The notes beneath the pieces were generated by a model, which saw only the letters and a list, made by a program, of their open reading frames with translations, searched no databases and was not told where the DNA came from. DNA of 13,686 bases from Flavobacteriaceae bacterium (GTDB lineage Bacteria > Bacteroidota > Bacteroidia > Flavobacteriales > Flavobacteriaceae): positions 1 to 13,686 of the forward strand of contig JAESUF010000182.1 in NCBI GenBank assembly GCA_016763215.1. The letters are read 5' to 3'. Position 1 is the stretch's first letter. Each line of letters opens with the position of its first letter. Shown piece by piece: positions 1 through 7,204 of the stretch. The position numbers and the translations under genes are program-made.

Positions 1-1
1 A

Positions 2-454
2 GCATCCTTAATTGCTTTGGTAGGAGGAGTGTTTGGGGCAATTTACTTTTCATACTTTGCGTCAGACGTTTTAGAGGAATATGTAGATTGGGATGAAAAT
101 TATATTGCTTTAACTGCGTTTGCAGTTACTTTTATTGCCATTGTTGTTGCAGTTTCTTTCTTAGGAAAAATGCTGACAAAAATGGCTGATTTTGCAGCTC
201 TAGGATTAATTAATAAAATACTAGGAGGCATTTTTGCACTGCTTAAAAGTGTTCTAATTTTGAGTGTTATTTTTGTGTTTTTTGCAAGGTTGAATAGTAA
301 CCTGTTATTTGTTGGAAAAGAAACATTGGATAACTCTATTTTGTATGCACCAGTAAAGGGTATTGTTCCTGCTATTTTTCCTTCTATTATAAAGGAGATT
401 GAGCAAAAAGAGATCGAAATAAATAATGCAGTAACTCTGCATGAAAAGCCCTAA
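2..454 (+). CDS. CvpA family membrane protein, 5'-truncated at window edge
   Basis: About 150 codons are visible. The frame is open from base 2, so the true start lies outside the window, and TTG at 17 is only an internal leucine codon. The fragment has three strongly hydrophobic stretches: its first ~20 residues, a segment near codons 35-55 and another near codons 75-95. A short polar tail follows, and TAA is at 452-454. The beginning (ASLIALVGGVFGAIYFSYF) resembles the second membrane helix of CvpA/colicin V production proteins, which usually have about 160-180 residues and four helices, so only the first helix or so is missing. CvpA proteins are inner-membrane proteins whose biochemical role is not settled; they have been linked to colicin V production and envelope stress. 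Family assignment is by overall pattern, with no catalytic residues to check. Confidence 0.72.
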   Translation, partial: ASLIALVGGVFGAIYFSYFASDVLEEYVDWDENYIALTAFAVTFIAIVVAVSFLGKMLTKMADFAALGLINKILGGIFALLKSVLILSVIFVFFARLNSNLLFVGKETLDNSILYAPVKGIVPAIFPSIIKEIEQKEIEINNAVTLHEKP

Positions 455-475
455 CTTGCAGTACTTAATGGCTAT

Positions 476-850
476 ATGAAATCTATTTATCCTTTTTTAA
501 TTGTCTTGTTTTTTTCTTTCTCCTTGCCGAGTACTGCTCAGCAATGTGAAATTTTAAAGAACGGTTCTTTTACGTATAAATTGGCAAAAAAAAAGGTGCT
601 AGTCTATTTTAAAGAGAATAAACATGTAGAATATCATCAAGATAAGAAGTACTACATTAAATCCAGTATAGAATGGGTTTCAGATTGTGAATATTATCTT
701 GTTATAGAAGGTGTTACTTTGCCTAATTTTCCGTTTAAAATTGGAAGTAGACTCCATATCAAAATTACCAAAGTAAAAGGAAATAGAGTCTACTACAAAT
801 CTTCCATGGCAGGGAGAACCTGGGAAGGTAAAATGACAAAGGCTAAATAA
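476..850 (+). CDS. Small secreted protein, function unknown
   Basis: This gene encodes 124 residues. It begins with a clear Sec signal peptide: MKSIYP, a hydrophobic core to about residue 18, then a small-residue cleavage region ending in STAQ. The mature part is about 100 residues, basic, with two cysteines (in the QQCE and SDCEYY segments) that could form a disulfide outside the cytoplasm. The pattern of a WVSDCEYY segment followed by PNFPFKIG and short alternating strands suggests a small beta-rich fold. I recall similar short flavobacterial proteins that are sometimes mislabelled 'DNA topoisomerase IV', but nothing here supports an enzyme. It follows the cvpA-like gene by 21 nt and may be cotranscribed with it. 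Its stop lies only 5 nt from the stop of the convergent SulP gene. No function is assigned. Confidence 0.75.
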   Translation: MKSIYPFLIVLFFSFSLPSTAQQCEILKNGSFTYKLAKKKVLVYFKENKHVEYHQDKKYYIKSSIEWVSDCEYYLVIEGVTLPNFPFKIGSRLHIKITKVKGNRVYYKSSMAGRTWEGKMTKAK

Positions 851-855
851 TTTCT

Positions 856-2712
856 TTAAGAGTCTTTGTGATCTTTTATCCACTGTAAACATGTTTTAAA
901 ATCATCAAACATGCATTCTTTAGAAATAAGGTCTGGAATAATGTCGATACGCTCCATCATATATTTAGGTTGTTTTTGAAGATCAACAACTAAAACATTT
1001 TTACCATCTTTTTTCAAGTCAACAAGAACATCTTCCAAAGCATATAACCCTGACTGATCAATATATTGCATTCGATCCATCCGGATAACAATCGTGGATG
1101 CTGTTCTAGGTATTTGTTTAATTAATTGCTGGAAATTGCTTGTTGATCCAAAAAACAACGGGCCTTTAATATGTTTGATAAAAACTTCTTTTCGTAAACC
1201 TTTAGTTAACCCAATTTCATCAGCCCAAGGTTCTTCTTCTAACGATTTTATATCAGATCGTTGTGCAGTTAGATCTCCAATTTTTTTCATAAACATTAAC
1301 GAACCAATGATCAAACCAATCCCTACAGCATAGATTAAATCCCAAAATGTAGATAGAATTAAAACGACCAACATAATTAAGACTTCAGAACTTAATTTAA
1401 AAGGTCCAATTTTCATGTCTCTTGGTAGTGCGGGAATGGCACGTAGTCCTTTATAGTCCATTACACCAATACCCACAGTTACTAAAATACCAGCCAATAC
1501 AGCAGCAGGAATTCTTGAAGCAATAGGGCCAAAACCTAACATAATAACCAACAGCATCAATCCTGCAATCATTCCTGAAAGCTTCGTTTTTCCTCCGGCT
1601 TTAATATTTACCACTGTTCTAATAGTGGCTCCAGCACCAGGAATTCCTCCAAAAATAGAAGCGATACTATTTCCAATACCTTGTTCAATTAATTCCTTAT
1701 TTGGTTTGTGTTTGGTTTTCGTCATATTATCGGCCACTACACTCGTTAGTAGGGAGTCAATGGCACCAAGTAATGCTAATGTAATCGCAGTAAAAAGATA
1801 AGGTTTAATTCCAGAGAAGCTAAAGGACGTAAACATTTCCAATTTTGGTATTGGAAGACCATTAGGAATTTCTTCAATTGATTTATAATCCAAACCAAAA
1901 CCTACAGCAATTCCCGACATGACAAGTAATGCGACTAATGTGCTTGGAATTTTTGTAGTAATTCGTTTAAAACCAAAAATAATAAGGATGGTCCCTAATG
2001 ACAGAATTAATTCTAACCAATTTACATTTTTTAAAGACCTTGGTAAAACACGTAAAGAGCCAATAACTCCAGAAGCTTCTTTTGTTGCAAGTGTTTGAGA
2101 TTCTCTTAAAATATCTGCTTGTGTTATTTTTTCAGCTCTATTCACTGTCTCTTTGAAATTTTCAAGAACTAAAATGCCCCCACCAGCTTCATTTTTTAAA
2201 ATATTTTTTAGAATAACCTCTTTAGCTTCAGCTTTAAACTTATTTACATACTCAGCATCCTCTTTTGGATTGTAACCTAAAGATGGAGACAATTGTGTAA
2301 TGATAATAATGACTCCAATTGCAGTCATAAAACCAGAAACTACAGGGTACGGAATGTATCGAATATATTTTCCTAGCCCCATTAAACCTAACCCGACTTG
2401 AATGAGCCCAGCTAATAAAAAAACAGTTAGAATAATAGGAAGTGCCTTATTGATATCTCCATCATTGGCAGCAATAATACCAGCGACAACAACCATACTA
2501 ACAGCAGTCATAGGGGCTGTTGGTCCAGAAATTTGAGTACTGGTTCCTCCAAAAAGTGCAGCGAAGAAGCTAATAAAAATTGCTCCATATAATCCGGCTG
2601 CTGGCCCCAAGCCAGAAGAAACACCAAAAGCTAAAGCCAAAGGAAGTGCTACGATACCCGCAGTGATGCCTCCGAAGGCATCACCTTTAATATTTGAAAA
2701 AAAGTTTTTCAT
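856..2712 (-). CDS. SulP family anion transporter with STAS domain (probable bicarbonate transporter)
   Basis: This 618-residue protein has the full SulP architecture. An N-terminal transmembrane core spans about residues 12-475, with GPTAPMTAVS near 63-72 and the glycine-rich GGIPGAGATIRT near 355-366. A cytoplasmic STAS domain follows at about 510-615, containing the MDRMQYIDQSGLYALED segment. A hydrophilic stretch of about 80 residues (about 147-230) interrupts the membrane core. SulP proteins carry sulfate, bicarbonate or other anions in the inner membrane, often with sodium or protons. The gene for a beta-carbonic anhydrase sits 23 nt upstream on the same strand, so bicarbonate is the likeliest substrate, as in BicA-type transporters. 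That is inferred from context, not from a substrate-specific residue. ATG at 2712-2710 gives an N-terminus that fits the family. Confidence 0.9.
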   Translation of the reverse strand: MKNFFSNIKGDAFGGITAGIVALPLALAFGVSSGLGPAAGLYGAIFISFFAALFGGTSTQISGPTAPMTAVSMVVVAGIIAANDGDINKALPIILTVFLLAGLIQVGLGLMGLGKYIRYIPYPVVSGFMTAIGVIIIITQLSPSLGYNPKEDAEYVNKFKAEAKEVILKNILKNEAGGGILVLENFKETVNRAEKITQADILRESQTLATKEASGVIGSLRVLPRSLKNVNWLELILSLGTILIIFGFKRITTKIPSTLVALLVMSGIAVGFGLDYKSIEEIPNGLPIPKLEMFTSFSFSGIKPYLFTAITLALLGAIDSLLTSVVADNMTKTKHKPNKELIEQGIGNSIASIFGGIPGAGATIRTVVNIKAGGKTKLSGMIAGLMLLVIMLGFGPIASRIPAAVLAGILVTVGIGVMDYKGLRAIPALPRDMKIGPFKLSSEVLIMLVVLILSTFWDLIYAVGIGLIIGSLMFMKKIGDLTAQRSDIKSLEEEPWADEIGLTKGLRKEVFIKHIKGPLFFGSTSNFQQLIKQIPRTASTIVIRMDRMQYIDQSGLYALEDVLVDLKKDGKNVLVVDLQKQPKYMMERIDIIPDLISKECMFDDFKTCLQWIKDHKDS

Positions 2713-2735
2713 GATATGAAAGTTGTTGTTTTGGG

Positions 2736-3362
2736 TTAATAAAAAGTAACTGATCCATCCTTAATATCATACATAGCGCCGACAATTGTAATCTCTTTAT
2801 TGTCTTCCATTTCTTTAAGAATTGGGCTTTGAATTCTGATATTATCTATAGTCATATACACATTTTTTTCTGCTACTGTATTCACAAAATCGATATTCTT
2901 AGAAGTACGCCCTTCTCCTTCAGTAAATCCAGGAGTTGCTTTTACAGCTGGCCTAAGCTTACTAATTAATGCAGTTAAGTTTCCTAATTCTGCATTGTCG
3001 CATGCACCTTTTACAGCTCCGCAAGCAGTATGACCTAAAACAACAATGGCTTTAGTACCTGCTAATTTACAGGTAAACTCCATACTTCCTAAAATATCTT
3101 CATTCACAAAGTTTCCTGCTATTCGTATACTAAAAACATCTCCAATTCCTTGGTCAAAAACCAACTCAGCTGAAACTCTTGAGTCTACACAATGAAGTAT
3201 TGTAGCGAAGGGGTATTGCCCTAAACTTGTCTCTGCTACTTGCTGTAATAGATCTCTTTCTGTTTCTTTGTTTGCAATAAACCGTGCGTTTCCTTTTTTT
3301 AATAAATCGATGGCAATATGAGGTGTAATGGCCGCTTGTGTTTCTTTTGTATGAGCTTTCAT
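2736..3362 (-). CDS. Beta-class carbonic anhydrase
   Basis: This 208-residue protein catalyses reversible hydration of CO2 to bicarbonate. The beta-class zinc site is complete: CVDSR places Cys58, Asp60 and Arg62, and HTAC places His111 and Cys114. Cys58, His111 and Cys114 are the expected zinc ligands, and Asp60-Arg62 is the conserved dyad. No signal peptide is visible, so a cytoplasmic enzyme is expected. Length is normal for the family. The start codon is preceded by an A-rich leader (AAAATTATAAAA) rather than a Shine-Dalgarno sequence. The SulP transporter gene follows after 23 nt, so the two are almost certainly one transcript. They could supply bicarbonate for anaplerotic carboxylation or help with pH balance. 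Arrangements of this type have been discussed for marine proteorhodopsin-bearing flavobacteria. Confidence 0.95.
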   Translation of the reverse strand: MKAHTKETQAAITPHIAIDLLKKGNARFIANKETERDLLQQVAETSLGQYPFATILHCVDSRVSAELVFDQGIGDVFSIRIAGNFVNEDILGSMEFTCKLAGTKAIVVLGHTACGAVKGACDNAELGNLTALISKLRPAVKATPGFTEGEGRTSKNIDFVNTVAEKNVYMTIDNIRIQSPILKEMEDNKEITIVGAMYDIKDGSVTFY

Positions 3363-3388
3363 TTTTATAATTTTTATGGGGTTATTAT

Positions 3389-3405
3389 ATAGTTCGCTGA
3401 ACTAT
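3389..3405. repeat. Perfect 7-bp inverted repeat upstream of carbonic anhydrase gene
   Basis: ATAGTTC and GAACTAT are perfect inverse complements separated by GCT. The repeat ends 27 nt before the carbonic anhydrase start codon. It lies next to TATAAT on the minus strand (3384-3389), so it could be an operator over the promoter or a small hairpin in the leader RNA. There is no following T-run, so it is unlikely to be a terminator for the gene upstream. Its role is inferred only from position. Confidence 0.5.
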
Positions 3406-3407
3406 TT

Positions 3408-3432
3408 CTTTTAAGTTTCGGAAAACTAAAAG
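3408..3432. repeat. Imperfect inverted repeat in the same leader region
   Basis: CTTTT/AAAAG and AGTTT/AAACT pair as a 10-bp stem with one bulged A (3413) and a 4-nt loop (CGGA, 3419-3422). It stands 2 nt from the perfect repeat at 3389-3405. On the minus strand it falls between the small gene ending at 3491 and the carbonic anhydrase gene. It could act as a weak terminator or processing hairpin for the upstream transcript, or form a two-site operator with its neighbour. It has no T-run on either strand. Confidence 0.35.
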
Positions 3433-3490
3433 ATACAGCAAATAATTTATTTGGTGAATAATAAGAATGAAGATTATCTTCTTCTAATAT

Positions 3491-3781
3491 TTAGGAAAGA
3501 AATTTTTCTGGGGGAGGACTGTTTAATTTATTCAGCATAAAAGAATAGTTTTTATAATAAAAACGGATCCCTTTTTTCTCTTGTAAATCACTAAAAACAA
3601 ATTCACTGTTGGTCGGGTAGTATATTTTCACTTCCAAATCTTTCACAGGTTCTTCCTCTTCGCCGAAATCGGCAATTTGAGTAAGCTCACAACTACCTTC
3701 AGTTAAACTGATATATGTTGGAGCAACAATAGAAATCAAAAGAATGAATGAAAATAAGGATGTAAAAATAATTTTACTCAT
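3491..3781 (-). CDS. Small membrane-anchored or secreted protein, unknown
   Basis: With ATG at 3781-3779 this gene encodes 96 residues. It starts MSKIIFTSLF, continues through a hydrophobic helix to about residue 20 (ending ..ISIVAPTYIS), and then has an acidic patch (GEEEEP) and a mixed polar tail ending PPPEKFLS. The hydrophobic N-terminus is a signal peptide or a membrane anchor. A longer frame reaches TTG at 3802-3800, but that TTG is the last three bases of a good promoter -7 element, so the ATG is the better start. I do not recognise a named family. The gene lies between the end of the bat operon (59 nt from batE) and the carbonic anhydrase/SulP pair (128 nt), on the same strand as both. 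Its own promoter suggests it is not simply part of the bat transcript. Confidence 0.62.
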   Translation of the reverse strand: MSKIIFTSLFSFILLISIVAPTYISLTEGSCELTQIADFGEEEEPVKDLEVKIYYPTNSEFVFSDLQEKKGIRFYYKNYSFMLNKLNSPPPEKFLS

Positions 3782-3799
3782 GCTTAATTTTAGTGAGAG

Positions 3800-3807
3800 C
3801 AAATATA
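3800..3807 (-). promoter_or_regulatory. Flavobacterial -7 promoter element (TATATTTG)
   Basis: On the minus strand this reads TATATTTG, an exact match to the TAnnTTTG -7 element of Bacteroidota primary sigma factors. It lies about 18 nt before the ATG at 3781, implying a very short leader. No clear TTG -33 element is present. Instead a 6-bp inverted repeat with arms ACGATA (3807-3812) and TATCGT (3825-3830) occupies the region just upstream and could be an operator or the end of the bat transcript. The last bases of the element coincide with the TTG that a longer reading of the gene would need as its start. Confidence 0.42.
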
Positions 3808-3840
3808 CGATACGGAGCGTGGGTTATCGTTAAATATAGT

Positions 3841-4599
3841 TTAAAAAATAGTCAATAATTTGATTTTTTCAGTAAGAATCCAACCAATTTTACCATCAGA
3901 AATTCTAATTTTCTTCCAGTTATCTACTGTGTCTAAGATTGTTACTTTGGTTCCTTCATGTAAATTGAATATTTCTTCGCTATTTAACGTTGGAGCATTT
4001 TTTATTTCTACCTCTTGAGCAAAAATAATGGCGCTTATATTATTCTGGTGGAAAGAATATTCTTTGATTGCAAAAATTGAAGAAGTGATTAAAAGCAAAA
4101 AACTAAGGATACTGGTCACAAAAAACAATCGCTTTTTTGTAGGAGTGTATGAGAAGTAAAAAAGTAAAAACAGGAGAACTCCTACAATAGAAAATGCTAC
4201 GGATATAACAGACCATTCATTATAAGAGAGTTTTTTCACAAAAGATTCATCTATTTTTTGAAAAAGAGATTTTGGAAGCTCTTCAATATTGTCTATTGTT
4301 AGTCTTTTAGCAAACACTAAATTGTTTTGAGCGTCTTCATTCAAAGGGTCTATTAATAACGCTTTTTCATAATTATAAATTGATGGAGCAACCTTGTTTA
4401 ATTTATAGTAGCAATTTCCTAAGTTATAATAGAGTTCAGAAGAAACAAGTCCCAATGTTTCAATTTCGTTGTAAGTGGTAATGGCCTCATTATAAAGCTC
4501 TTGTTTGTATTGGTCGTTTGCTTTTACAAACAATTCATCTGCAGATTGAGCAATGACTCCTTGTACAATAAACAATAAGAAAATCAGTATTTTTTTCAT
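3841..4599 (-). CDS. batE: BatE: TPR and SH3-like membrane protein of the Bat complex
   Basis: This 252-residue protein starts with a signal peptide (residues 1-18, cleavage after VIAQ). TPR repeats follow at about 20-97 (YNEAITTYNEIE, SELYYNLGNCYYKLN, SIYNYEKALLIDP). Two membrane helices lie at about 131-150 and 157-177. The C-terminal SH3-like domain at about 185-246 has the WKKIRISDGKIGWI pattern of bacterial SH3 folds. This order (TPR, two helices, SH3-like) is that of BatE from the Bacteroides aerotolerance operon. It is presumably an inner-membrane protein with periplasmic TPR and SH3-like parts that makes protein contacts; its biochemical role is not known. It is the last gene of the cluster, one nucleotide after batD, so translational coupling is likely. 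Confidence 0.88.
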   Translation of the reverse strand: MKKILIFLLFIVQGVIAQSADELFVKANDQYKQELYNEAITTYNEIETLGLVSSELYYNLGNCYYKLNKVAPSIYNYEKALLIDPLNEDAQNNLVFAKRLTIDNIEELPKSLFQKIDESFVKKLSYNEWSVISVAFSIVGVLLFLLFYFSYTPTKKRLFFVTSILSFLLLITSSIFAIKEYSFHQNNISAIIFAQEVEIKNAPTLNSEEIFNLHEGTKVTILDTVDNWKKIRISDGKIGWILTEKIKLLTIF

Positions 4600-4600
4600 C

Positions 4601-6361
4601 TTAAAATTGTTTATCTATTTGAGTAATTACCAGCCCCGCTTTTTCATAATCTTCATTCATTTCAACTGAAGTAACAGGTGTATATCTTGCTAAATTACAA
4701 CTGTGAATAACTTCAATGAAAGAAGCAATATCTGTCAAATCAACACTTTTATTTTTTAATAACTCAGTGATTTTTTCCTGGCTAATATCAAAAGTTTCAA
4801 TTCTTAGTTTCGCTTTTAAATAATTGTGCAATGCTTTTTCTAGCGCAATGTAAAATGCTTCTTTTTTACCAAGTTGTTTCTTTGCTTCAGATAAGTATTT
4901 CTTAGCCAAACGATCTGCCTTTCGTTGTTTTGTTCCAATAACATCTTTATTCCTTGTCTCATTTCTTTTTGCTAGTAAGATTCCGATAGGAATAAACACT
5001 AAAGGAAGGAAGAGTAACCAATAATAGCTATTGGATTTAAAAAAATCTGCTCTTTTGGCCAGAGCAAATGATGTCTTTGTTTGAATGTATCTGAAATTAG
5101 CTCCACTAACAATATCTTTTTTAGTAGATATTATGTCTGAAGTTGAATTGAGTTCTTTTCCTTCTAACACTTCTACATATAAATCTTCGGAAGTAATGGT
5201 CTTATATTTTTTCTCTTTCGGATTAAAATATGAGAATTCTGTGTTAGGAATTTTATATTTCCCTTTGTACTGAGGTACAACGGTATAATTTTTACTTATC
5301 GACCCTCTAATTCCTCTTGTAGTTACAACCACTTTTTCTTTTTGTTCTGGAGTAAAAACTTCTAATTCAGCAGGAGTTTTTATTTCTGGAAGCTCAAATA
5401 ATTTTAAGTTACCAATTCCACTAACTTTTACAGAAACTTGAGCGGTTTCATTAGATTTAAGCAAATTTCTACTGGAAGTAACAACAAAATCAAAATCGCC
5501 TACAGCACCATTAAAACTTTCAGGCTTTCCTTCAATAGGAAGTTCTTTTGTATTTATGTATTTTTTTGCAGAAGAAAAACTTCGAGTAATGTTTCTAGTG
5601 ATAGGGTTTCCAAAAAAGTCACCTCTACCAGTAGGAACCCCAATGACAATATTCATCTTCATTGGGTCTATAGTCAGTTTTCCAGATTTAGTTGGAATTA
5701 ACAATGCTTTTTTTAATACAACATATCGATATTTCTCACCATTGTAGAATCCTTCTCTAGCAGGCAATCCTTTTATTTTAATATCTTGATTCCAGAAACC
5801 ATTGTATTGAGGTGATTCTGTCATGGAAAAGTCATTCACGCTTATATTTCTACTTACATATAGTTTATATTCTACATATACCCCTTCTCCAACATAAGGA
5901 TTAGACTTTGATATTTCAGCGACTAAATGAACATTTTGTTGTGCAATATAATTGGGGTCATTTGGATCTTTTGGAATCTCAACAGGGTCTAAGACAATGA
6001 TTTTTACAGGCTTTGATTTTAAGACTTTTCCGTTTAATTGAATACTTGCAGGAGGGATGCTAAATTCTCCTTTTCTCAAAGGCTGAATGATATAGGTATA
6101 GGATTGTGTATAAGTAGCTTTCCCATTTGCCCAGGACTGACTAATAGATTGACTAGGACCACCGATAACACGAAAATTTTTAAAATTAGGTGGAGAAAAA
6201 TGATCAGCGCCATGTTTGTTCACAGCAAACTCTATACGTAACCTCTGATTAACCCCAAGCTTATTTTTACTAACACTGCTGGTTAGTGTAGGCTCTTGAG
6301 CAAATAGAGAAATGCTCATTAAAGTAAATAATACAAATATGTACCTAATTTTTTGCTTCAT
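4601..6361 (-). CDS. batD: BatD family protein
   Basis: This 586-residue protein has a signal peptide (1-21, ending LFAQ). A long periplasmic region (about 25-440) is built of repeated beta-rich segments; its first begins TLTSSVSKNKLGVNQRLRIEF and contains the typical SYTYIIQPLRKGEFSIPPA. A single membrane helix lies at about 446-464, and a basic cytoplasmic tail of about 120 residues follows. The layout matches the BatD/oxygen-tolerance family. The likely role is a periplasmic scaffold for the Bat proteins; no enzymatic motif is present. It starts 34 nt after batC and ends one nucleotide before batE. Length is in the normal range. Confidence 0.9.
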   Translation of the reverse strand: MKQKIRYIFVLFTLMSISLFAQEPTLTSSVSKNKLGVNQRLRIEFAVNKHGADHFSPPNFKNFRVIGGPSQSISQSWANGKATYTQSYTYIIQPLRKGEFSIPPASIQLNGKVLKSKPVKIIVLDPVEIPKDPNDPNYIAQQNVHLVAEISKSNPYVGEGVYVEYKLYVSRNISVNDFSMTESPQYNGFWNQDIKIKGLPAREGFYNGEKYRYVVLKKALLIPTKSGKLTIDPMKMNIVIGVPTGRGDFFGNPITRNITRSFSSAKKYINTKELPIEGKPESFNGAVGDFDFVVTSSRNLLKSNETAQVSVKVSGIGNLKLFELPEIKTPAELEVFTPEQKEKVVVTTRGIRGSISKNYTVVPQYKGKYKIPNTEFSYFNPKEKKYKTITSEDLYVEVLEGKELNSTSDIISTKKDIVSGANFRYIQTKTSFALAKRADFFKSNSYYWLLFLPLVFIPIGILLAKRNETRNKDVIGTKQRKADRLAKKYLSEAKKQLGKKEAFYIALEKALHNYLKAKLRIETFDISQEKITELLKNKSVDLTDIASFIEVIHSCNLARYTPVTSVEMNEDYEKAGLVITQIDKQF

Positions 6362-6395
6362 GTTTTGATTCTAGAATCAAGGCAAATGCAAAAAT

Positions 6396-7193
6396 TTACC
6401 AGTCTTTTTCTTGTTTTACTTTTCTGCCTTTTGCTTTTTTAGCGTTTAATTTTTTCTGAGTCTTTTTTTCCTCATTGTTTAAACTTTCTAAAAGCTGCTT
6501 TAATTGCTGAGGAGACATTTTTCCTTGTTGAGGCTTTGGCTTTTGTTTTTTCTTGTCTTTCTTTTTTGGATCTTGCTTTTTCTTGTCCTGATCTCCTTTA
6601 TCGCCATCTTTTTTAGGATCTTTTTTGTCCTTGTCTTTTCCGTCCTTTTTGTCTTTATCCTTGTTTTTGTCCTTCTTATCTTTATTCTTGTCTTTGTTCT
6701 TGTCCTTATTTTTATCCTTGTTCTTCTTTTTCTCTTTGTCAAGAAGTTTTTGAGCGACGGCTAAGTTGTACCGCGTTTCGTCGTCATTTGGATTGTTGCG
6801 TAAAGAATTTTTATAAGCGTCAACAGCAGGTTGGTATTGCTTTTGCTTCATCATAGAATTTCCAACATTATGATAAGCTTCGGCCTTTTCAAATTTATCT
6901 TTTGAATCTTTTATTGCTAGATTATATTGTTCTGCAGCTTCCTTATGTAGGTTGTTTTGATACATAGCATTCCCCATATTATAGGTTGCTTTTTTATATG
7001 CGCTGTTTTTCTCCAATGCTTTTTTATAGGAAACCGAAGCATCGGTGCAGTTTTTTTTGGCATATAACTTATTTCCATCCCTCACTAGTTTTCTTGCTTC
7101 TCTTTGCAAAGCAATAGTGTCTTTTTGAGCATGAGCCACTATTGATGTTATTAACATCAAAAGAGACAATACAATATGTTTACAATTCTTCAT
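6396..7193 (-). CDS. batC: BatC: TPR protein with a long Lys/Asp tract
   Basis: This 265-residue protein has a signal peptide (1-23, ending AHAQ). At least three TPR repeats lie between about residues 35 and 150 (ASVSYKKALEKN, YNMGNAMYQN, YHNVGNSMMKQKQY, NNPNDDETRYNLAVAQ). An extreme low-complexity tract of Lys and Asp (152-220) follows, then a conserved BatC-like end (LLESLNNEEKKTQKKL... to EKDW). The order and the closing EKDW are those of BatC in Bacteroidota, a presumed periplasmic TPR adaptor. The charged tract is expected to be disordered and may tether the TPR region to the C-terminal helix. It lies 11 nt after batB. The frames overlapping the tract on both strands are by-products of its repetitive composition. 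Confidence 0.88.
   Translation of the reverse strand: MKNCKHIVLSLLMLITSIVAHAQKDTIALQREARKLVRDGNKLYAKKNCTDASVSYKKALEKNSAYKKATYNMGNAMYQNNLHKEAAEQYNLAIKDSKDKFEKAEAYHNVGNSMMKQKQYQPAVDAYKNSLRNNPNDDETRYNLAVAQKLLDKEKKKNKDKNKDKNKDKNKDKKDKNKDKDKKDGKDKDKKDPKKDGDKGDQDKKKQDPKKKDKKKQKPKPQQGKMSPQQLKQLLESLNNEEKKTQKKLNAKKAKGRKVKQEKDW
6534..6740 (-). repeat. Low-complexity Lys/Asp coding repeat inside batC
   Basis: Residues 152-220 of BatC consist almost only of K and D with some N, P, Q and G. Four near-perfect NKDK units occur at residues 158-173, about nt 6675-6722. At DNA level the minus strand is a run of short AAA/GAC/AAG/AAC units, so 12-nt slippage changes are possible. The length of this tract probably varies among relatives. 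Confidence 0.75.
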
Positions 7194-7204
7194 AAATTTA
7201 GAAT

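Noticed and set aside
680..892. Minus-strand frame of 70 codons over the small secreted gene
   Set aside because: It overlaps both the secreted gene and the end of the SulP gene, has no recognisable features, and reads as an antisense by-product.
856..2712. SulP protein as a sulfate permease
   Set aside because: The family name suggests sulfate, but the neighbouring carbonic anhydrase gene and the absence of any sulfur-assimilation gene make bicarbonate more likely; the substrate stays unproven.
3782..3802. N-terminal extension of the small gene to TTG at 3802
   Set aside because: The TTG is the end of a TATATTTG promoter element and the ATG at 3781 begins a normal signal-like sequence.
6500..6764. 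Open frames of 80 and 86 codons on both strands across the batC Lys/Asp tract
   Set aside because: They consist of KR-rich or FL-rich low-complexity translations caused by the AAG/GAC-type repeat; the TPR protein frame is the real one.
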